Positions 13,805 through 18,654 of a stretch of DNA of 18,654 bases are shown one piece after another (the stretch's first letter is position 1; each line of letters starts with the position of its first letter). A program made the translations under genes and the position numbers. The notes under the pieces were generated by a model, which worked only from the letters and a program-made list of their open reading frames with translations, did not search any database and had not been told where the DNA came from. The stretch lies in contig CAWUIJ010000051.1 of NCBI GenBank assembly GCA_963922235.1, positions 1-18,654 on the forward strand, written 5' to 3'. Origin of the DNA: Parvularcula sp963922235. Its GTDB lineage: Bacteria; Pseudomonadota; Alphaproteobacteria; Caulobacterales; Parvularculaceae.

Positions 13805-14854
13805 ATGCGACTTTTCTTGCCGATGGTGATCCTGGTCGCAGCGGGCACTCTAGCGCTTGCTGTCACGACAATTTGGCTCGGGTTCGTTTTCCACCAATTC
13901 GACGAGATTGCGGAGGAAAGCGCTGTTCAGTGTAAGCCTGTTTTCGGCATCACGGGTGCATCGGACATCGAAGAGGTTCCTGGCGAGAACATTGCCTATC
14001 TCTCGGTCTATGATGAGCGCGGCGGTGCTGAACGCGGAGACATCGTCCGTTTCGACCTCGATAACCCGCTCGACGACAGCTCTTGGCGCGACCGGACCAA
14101 TGGACGCCCGGTAGCCTTTCGCCCAGCCGGTATCACTCTTTATGAGGAACGCCTGCCAAGTGGCGTGCTGTCTCGGCACCTGTTCGTCGTGAACAAAGCG
14201 GGCCCAGAGATTTTGATCTTTGCCGTGGAAGAGAACGGCGACCTGAGGCTCATTGAGCGCCTGAGCGATTCTCGACTTCTCAGTCCAAACGATGTGGTCG
14301 CGACGGGCCCACGCTCGTTCTACGTCACCAACGACACGGCTGCAGGCCGAAAATCGATCAAAGGCAAAATCGATTTCCTCCTTGGTCTGAGGACGGGTCA
14401 GATTTTTCATTACAATGGCGATGATTGGTCAATCGTGGCCGACGGGCTGAATTTCCCGAACGGGATCGCCCTCAGCGACGACGGCAGTACGGTGTTCCTC
14501 GCAGAAATGCGAGCTCAGGCCATCCGCCGTTTCGAACGCGACCCAGCCACAGACACTCTCGAAGCCCGTGGCCGCATTCCGCTGGGCTCGTTCCCCAACA
14601 ATCTGTCGATCGATACAGATGGCCGCCTGCTCGTCGGCTCGGTACCCCAGCCTTTTGAGTACAAAGCGTTCACAGAGGCCCTGCGCGATTCTGCCCCGAG
14701 CCAAGTGTTCCGCGTCGCCGAAGGGGAGACGTCCGTCGTCTATCAAGAAGCCGGCCGGCTTTTGTCTGGCGCTACCGTGGCCACAACGGTGGGTGATACG
14801 ACCTTGATCGGGACCGGCGCCGACGATCTCTTTTTGATGTGTAGCGCGCGCTAA
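13805..14854 (+). CDS. Membrane-anchored paraoxonase-fold (arylesterase family) protein
   Basis: After a single N-terminal helix (about 3-28, probably an uncleaved anchor) this 349-residue protein follows the six-bladed paraoxonase PON1 fold: RHLFVVN (124-130), LLSPNDVVATGPRSFYVTND (158-177), VADGLNFPNGIALSDDGSTV (211-230), FLAEMRAQAIRRFE (231-244), PSQVFRV (298-304) and SGATVAT (321-327). Cys43 and Cys346 sit where PON1 has its disulfide (Cys42, Cys353), which fits a periplasmic location. The calcium ligands matching PON1 Asn168 and Asn224 are kept (Asn162, Asn219). Glu53 is Ser53, Asp269 is Asn265, and the lactonase histidines 115 and 134 are Ala108 and Lys131. Lactonase activity is thus doubtful. 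The ATG at 13805 follows AGGTGG; GTG 13796 is possible. The last 4 bp overlap the next, convergent gene. Confidence 0.85.
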   Translation: MRLFLPMVILVAAGTLALAVTTIWLGFVFHQFDEIAEESAVQCKPVFGITGASDIEEVPGENIAYLSVYDERGGAERGDIVRFDLDNPLDDSSWRDRTNGRPVAFRPAGITLYEERLPSGVLSRHLFVVNKAGPEILIFAVEENGDLRLIERLSDSRLLSPNDVVATGPRSFYVTNDTAAGRKSIKGKIDFLLGLRTGQIFHYNGDDWSIVADGLNFPNGIALSDDGSTVFLAEMRAQAIRRFERDPATDTLEARGRIPLGSFPNNLSIDTDGRLLVGSVPQPFEYKAFTEALRDSAPSQVFRVAEGETSVVYQEAGRLLSGATVATTVGDTTLIGTGADDLFLMCSAR

Positions 14855-15093
14855 CGTTCGCGGGTCTTGGCGTCACGCCGATGAGGTTGATCCGCGAGCA
14901 CATTGTCCTCAGGACTGTCTGGCGCGGCATCCTGAGGGCAAGCATCTTCCTCGACCTTCAGCCGATAGGAAGGAAGACCTTCGTACTCAGCCAAGATCTG
15001 CTTTGCTCCAGCATTCCACCCCGCAGAATAGCTGATAGCGCAGGCGATCAAACCAAGAATGACGATGCCGATTATCATTATCGTTGTAAGCAT
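14851..15093 (-). CDS. Small single-helix membrane protein, unknown function
   Basis: I do not recognise a family. From ATG 15093 the 80-residue protein has one strong hydrophobic helix at its N-terminus (TIMIIGIVILGLIACAISYS, residues 4-23) followed by GWNAGAKQILAEYEGLPSYR (24-43) and a charged, proline- and aspartate-rich tail. It would be an anchored protein with a short soluble domain. A TTG at 15132 in frame would add 13 residues. Neither start has a clear ribosome binding site. The gene is convergent with the paraoxonase-like gene (4-bp overlap) and divergent from thrC. The clean membrane helix and the fit into the gap between two genes support it as real, but it could be spurious. Confidence 0.55.
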   Translation of the reverse strand: MLTTIMIIGIVILGLIACAISYSAGWNAGAKQILAEYEGLPSYRLKVEEDACPQDAAPDSPEDNVLADQPHRRDAKTRER

Positions 15094-15227
15094 CAGTTTT
15101 GGACTTTCTGTGGTGGCGTACTGTTTCCTCAAATTTTAAAAATTACGAGCACTTAAGGTAACATAATCACCTCATCAAGAGGTTTATCCACCAACTCACA
15201 GCTTGGCGGATGGATCAAGCCGTCATA

Positions 15228-15261
15228 GGCGGGTCTTCACTTCAAAGGAGGCGGACCCGCC
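15228..15261 (+). promoter_or_regulatory. Start-adjacent hairpin with the thrC Shine-Dalgarno in its loop
   Basis: GGCGGGTC (15228-15235) pairs perfectly with GACCCGCC (15254-15261), closing an 18-base loop that contains AAGGAGG (15245-15251). The 3' arm ends at the base before the thrC ATG (15262). The Shine-Dalgarno is exposed in the loop but the stem is GC-rich and touches the start codon, so it could tune initiation. No leader peptide rich in Thr or Ile codons was seen upstream. Confidence 0.45.
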
Positions 15262-16644
15262 ATGCGTTACATCTCGACCCGTGGTCAGTCGCCTGAGGCG
15301 GATTTTCCCGCCGTGCTCACCCAGGCCTTGGCGCCCGATGGTGGGCTTTTTGTGCCCAAGGACTGGCCCGCGCCGCTCGATATGGACGCTTTGCGCGGCA
15401 TGCCGTTCGCTGAGGTCTCAGCAAGCATCCTGAAACTCTTCGCGGGCGACAGCATGACCATGGAGGAGGCCCAAGAGCTGACCTCCGCAGCCTACGCGAC
15501 GTTCCGTCATGAGGAGGCATGCCCTGTGGTGCCGCTTTGGGGCGATGACCATCTGCTCGAGCTCTTCCACGGCCCGACGCTCGCCTTCAAAGACGTCGCC
15601 ATGCAACTTATTGCGCGGCTTTTTGAAAGAGACCTCGCACAGCGCGGCGGCCATATGACCGTCATTGTCGCCACGTCCGGCGACACAGGCGGCGCAGCTG
15701 TCTCTGCCCTAGCGGGTCGCCAAAACCTCAAGATCATCAGTCTTCATCCGCACAACCGCATCTCCGAAGTTCAGCGCCGCTTTATGACCACCAGTGGCGC
15801 TGAGAACGTTCTTAACTTGGCCGTGCACGGCACATTTGACGATTGTCAGTCTGCGGTGAAATCACTCTTTGCCGACCGTGCCTTTGCCGAGGAGGTTTCT
15901 CTCGGCGGCGTGAACTCGATCAACTGGGCCAGGATTGCGGCTCAGGTCACCTATTATGTCACCGCGAGCTTGGCACTGGATGAGAAGGGGCCCGTCCATT
16001 TCAGCGTGCCAACCGGCAATTTCGGTGATGTCTTTGCCGGCTATGTGGCTAAGCGCCTGGGCGCACCGGTGGGTCAGTTCATCGTCGCTGTGAACGAGAA
16101 TGACATTCTCGACCGCGCGATGAAGACAGGCACCTACGAAAAGCGCGGGATCACACCTACCGAAGCACCATCGATGGATATTGAAGTCGCCAGCAACTTT
16201 GAGCGGCTCATTTTCGAAGCCTCAGGCCGTGATGATCACCTCACGCGGTCTCTCATGGAAAACTTGAAATCGGAAGGGACCTTCACCCTCCCCAAAGACG
16301 TGCTGAACACCATTCGCACAGAGTTTTCATCGGCAAGGGCAGGCGCAACAGATATCGCCGACGAGATAAAGCGCGCCCAAGACGCGACGGGTATGATCCT
16401 CGATCCCCACACGGCGATTGGGCTTCATGCCTCGCGTTTGGCAAGGGAGGGCGGCTTGGAGGGACCACTCGTGACCCTCGCCACAGCCCACGCTGCCAAG
16501 TTCCCTGATGTGGTGCAGGACGTGACAGGCCAGCGACCTGAACTTCCCTTTGCGAATGAAGCTCTTTTCGGACAGCCCGAGATCTTCGATGAGATTGCCT
16601 TCGATCTGGACGCCATCAAGTCCGCCATTCGCGCAACGCGTTAA
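15262..16644 (+). CDS. thrC: Threonine synthase
   Basis: ThrC converts O-phosphohomoserine to threonine and phosphate with pyridoxal phosphate, the last step of threonine synthesis in the cytoplasm. The 460-residue protein has the usual start RYISTRGQSPEADFPAVLTQ (2-21) and PDGGLFVP (25-32). The PLP lysine is in LFHGPTLAFKDVAMQL (Lys110), and the phosphate-binding loop region has ATSGDTGGAAVSAL (137-150). VNSINWARIAAQVTYY (217-232) and PTGNFGDVFAGYVAKRLGAP, further along, complete the pattern of the long, gamma-family-like ThrC. The ATG at 15262 follows a strong AAGGAGG with 10-base spacing inside a hairpin loop. No neighbouring hom or thrB is present. The gene lies 79 bp before the next membrane protein gene. 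Confidence 0.97.
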   Translation: MRYISTRGQSPEADFPAVLTQALAPDGGLFVPKDWPAPLDMDALRGMPFAEVSASILKLFAGDSMTMEEAQELTSAAYATFRHEEACPVVPLWGDDHLLELFHGPTLAFKDVAMQLIARLFERDLAQRGGHMTVIVATSGDTGGAAVSALAGRQNLKIISLHPHNRISEVQRRFMTTSGAENVLNLAVHGTFDDCQSAVKSLFADRAFAEEVSLGGVNSINWARIAAQVTYYVTASLALDEKGPVHFSVPTGNFGDVFAGYVAKRLGAPVGQFIVAVNENDILDRAMKTGTYEKRGITPTEAPSMDIEVASNFERLIFEASGRDDHLTRSLMENLKSEGTFTLPKDVLNTIRTEFSSARAGATDIADEIKRAQDATGMILDPHTAIGLHASRLAREGGLEGPLVTLATAHAAKFPDVVQDVTGQRPELPFANEALFGQPEIFDEIAFDLDAIKSAIRATR

Positions 16645-16723
16645 CAAGACTTCACCACGATCCTTGCGTTTTTGCGGCTTTCCGCTCAACTCTGATCCTT
16701 GGGTGAGCCAGGTGGGATAGAGC

Positions 16724-18654
16724 ATGAGCGGGTTGAGCGACGCTTTCTCTTTTGCGGACTACAAGCAGGCGCTGAGCGTCCAATCGATGATGGCGCCCAG
16801 CGATGTGGGAATGCTGCAAAGCCTGACGCTTGGCGGCCTGGGCTTAGGCGTTGTTGCCCTCTTGGTGATCAGCTTCCTCCGCCGATCTGGGACAGCGTTT
16901 ACAGGCTTTTTGTTCCTGGCTGCTGTGGGTGTCTCGCAAGCTATTCTCTACGGTCGCCTCGATTTCTTGACGGAAGGCGCGATGCTGCTCGCCACGGCGC
17001 TGACCGCGTCTGCAGCGCTGTTGTTCGTCAATGCCGTTCTGCACACCGCCCAGGGCAACCGGATCGTTGCGGTCATTTCGGCCATCGCCATTGTGAGCCT
17101 GATGGCTTTGTCCGGCCTCACCGCTGGTGGTGCCAATTTAGCGGCAGAAGCCTCTTACGCAGCGGTTTGCGTCAACATTCTCGCTATAGCTCTTCTGATT
17201 TTCGCGATCCAACAGGACCCGCGGGGCAATGGCGTTCTCGGTTTTAGTCTGATCATGGCATTTCTTGCTATGACGCTGATGACACCAACCCCGGTGCAGT
17301 TCCTCAATGGCTTTACAGCCACAGTCGCTCCCATCGTGATCATGACGGTGGGTGTCCTGATTGCGACATTGTCAGCTCCGTTTGTGGGTGAAGACCTCTC
17401 TTTGGCCTTTGCGCCGCGGATGAAGGCGCCGACCAGAGATGAGCCCTTTGCTCCGGGGACATCTCTTTTTGCTGATGACGACGATGTTCCCGCTCGGCCG
17501 CAACCGGTTCTCAGCGACCAGAGTGACTTCGCCGAACAGCCAACACCGCGTTTCAATGAACAACCCGCCCACCAAGCGCCGCCTGAGCCGACCTACCAAG
17601 CGGCTCCGAGCGAGCCTGTGTCGAGCTATTGGGCTCAAGACAGCGCCGGTGGACCGATGCTCGAGGTCGCGGAAGACGAGTATGTGTGGGATGCGCTTGC
17701 GCAGCCTGAGGTGCGGGCAGGGCAGACGATCCTTCATGCCTGTGGCGCGGAAACCTCGATTGAGCTGACCCCAGAAGGCTTGCGCGGTCGCCTATCAGCG
17801 GAAGCGCTCGCGCTGTTTGATGACCAAGTCCTTGGCGGAGGGGATCCCGTATCCGGTCCCTTCGACGTCGCGCTCGCGACCCATGCGGCTGCCTTCAGGC
17901 TAACAGGCCGCCGTCAGGTGGATCATGACGGCATCTTGATGCGCCTTGATGCGACCATGAGCGAGGTGCAAGGTCTGCGCGCGGCGCCCGCGCCAGCAGC
18001 GACTGGTTTCGCGACCAGCTCTCAGCCAGCCGATACGCCTCAACCCACTGAAGCGCCGAAAATGATGGCCCGGACAGCGCAAGCTGATCCTGTCGTTCGG
18101 CTCACGGACGACGTCACGACGGGCTTTGAAATCGATCTTCGCGACTGCGGCTCCTCACCAGACAAAGTCCGTGATGCTGTCGACCAAGGCGCGGGCCAGT
18201 TGGCTGCGATGCTGGCCGACAATTCGCGTCGCGGTCCTTTTGCTATCATCGACACGGCCGGCCTCAACGTCCCCGCGGGCACACTTGCCAGCGCTGTGGG
18301 TAAGGCCGTCCGCAACCACGAGCTTCCCAAGGGTGCGCTTCTCGTTGCGCTTGATCCTGGCGCTGAGAAAAAGCCAGCAGCGATTGAAGCACAGGCCACT
18401 GATATTCAGCGTGCCGGCGGCGGGATCGCGCTCCTCTTGAGAGAAGCCAACGCCAAGGCGCCAAAGTTCCAACCCAATATGCTCTGGATCAGTGCACTTG
18501 ACGTTCCGATGGGCAAAAATGGACCGAAGAAGGGTGTGCTGACGAAACTCTCCAGGAGGTTTGGTGCACCAGTCCTGGTCGCCGACATCCAGGATCGCGG
18601 AGAGGCCACTGAGCTTCATGATGCGGGGGCCACCTTTGGCCTCGGACGCGCGTT
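16724..18654 (+). CDS. Seven-helix membrane protein with PAS-like and degenerate EAL-like domains (partial)
   Basis: A single frame runs without a stop from ATG 16724 (after GGTGGGA) to the window's right edge, 643 codons. Residues 1-30 are soluble. Seven hydrophobic segments follow (about 32-52, 58-77, 85-106, 113-133, 144-162, 170-187, 197-218), then a Pro/Gln/Ala-rich linker (about 230-310) and a possible PAS-like domain (about 320-420). A second linker leads to a C-terminal domain that resembles an EAL domain: GFEIDLRD (467-474) where GYEALLR is expected, LLVALDP (539-545) for the LVIEITE strand, IQRAGGGIALLLREA (561-575) for the LDDFG strand, ISALD (589-593) for KID, and PVLVADIQDRGEATELHDAG (616-635) for VVAEGVET. 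Most catalytic acids of c-di-GMP phosphodiesterases are absent, so it may sense or bind rather than hydrolyse. The domain assignment is inference. Confidence 0.75.
   Translation, partial: MSGLSDAFSFADYKQALSVQSMMAPSDVGMLQSLTLGGLGLGVVALLVISFLRRSGTAFTGFLFLAAVGVSQAILYGRLDFLTEGAMLLATALTASAALLFVNAVLHTAQGNRIVAVISAIAIVSLMALSGLTAGGANLAAEASYAAVCVNILAIALLIFAIQQDPRGNGVLGFSLIMAFLAMTLMTPTPVQFLNGFTATVAPIVIMTVGVLIATLSAPFVGEDLSLAFAPRMKAPTRDEPFAPGTSLFADDDDVPARPQPVLSDQSDFAEQPTPRFNEQPAHQAPPEPTYQAAPSEPVSSYWAQDSAGGPMLEVAEDEYVWDALAQPEVRAGQTILHACGAETSIELTPEGLRGRLSAEALALFDDQVLGGGDPVSGPFDVALATHAAAFRLTGRRQVDHDGILMRLDATMSEVQGLRAAPAPAATGFATSSQPADTPQPTEAPKMMARTAQADPVVRLTDDVTTGFEIDLRDCGSSPDKVRDAVDQGAGQLAAMLADNSRRGPFAIIDTAGLNVPAGTLASAVGKAVRNHELPKGALLVALDPGAEKKPAAIEAQATDIQRAGGGIALLLREANAKAPKFQPNMLWISALDVPMGKNGPKKGVLTKLSRRFGAPVLVADIQDRGEATELHDAGATFGLGRA

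Noticed and set aside
13054..13935. Plus-strand open frame of 293 codons
   Set aside because: Antisense to MATE and rpmE, then out of frame in the paraoxonase-like gene; no recognisable motif.
16699..17247. Plus-strand open frame of 182 codons
   Set aside because: It is out of frame with the long seven-helix protein, which has better composition, a ribosome binding site and a frame open for 643 codons.

Overview
The window is an ordinary-looking chromosomal stretch of an alphaproteobacterium. It is moderately GC-rich and has short gaps and many 4-bp start/stop overlaps. The lineage is suggested by an IF-3 gene with a non-ATG start followed by ARRP, a cysteine-free L31 with the DIHPEYHFITV start, alphaproteobacterial-style CcmC/D/E, and a DUF4175-like neighbour at the left edge. 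A Caulobacterales, Hyphomonadales or Parvularculales relative is plausible, but this cannot be fixed from the sequence alone. No rRNA, tRNA, CRISPR array, insertion sequence, phage gene or attachment site was seen.

Left part (1-6090): the first codons of a probable DUF4175/TIGR02302 protein run off the left edge (minus), preceded by an alpha/beta hydrolase (minus). Divergent from these is a plus-strand run of GT4 glycosyltransferase, a degenerate GT9 (heptosyltransferase-like) protein, infC starting at ATC, and a small K+ channel-like protein. Convergent with the channel gene is a minus-strand pair, cysQ-queG, joined by a GTGA overlap.

Middle (6091-9290): a 396-bp leader without a gene, then a WcaJ/ExoY-type polyprenyl-phosphate sugar-1-phosphate transferase and a clear UDP-sulfoquinovose synthase (sqdB), closed by a strong intrinsic terminator. 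The two suggest a surface glycan or sulfolipid branch that uses sulfoquinovose.

Right of centre (9286-13563, minus): one compact operon, rpmE - MATE transporter - ccmC - ccmD - ccmE - MFS transporter. ccmC/ccmD, ccmD/ccmE and ccmE/MFS all overlap by 4 bp. The MFS gene appears to start at CTG, because its open frame has no ATG, GTG or TTG upstream of the first transmembrane helix. ccmA and ccmB are not present here.

Right part (13805-18654): a membrane-anchored paraoxonase-fold protein that has lost the lactonase histidines, a small membrane protein (minus), thrC with its Shine-Dalgarno in the loop of a start-adjacent hairpin, and a long frame, open to the right edge, for a seven-helix membrane protein with a probable PAS-like middle and a degenerate EAL-like C-terminus.

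No wholly new system was found. The best leads are family members with missing catalytic residues (GT9, paraoxonase-like, EAL-like), the two non-canonical start codons, and the sqdB/sugar-transferase pairing.
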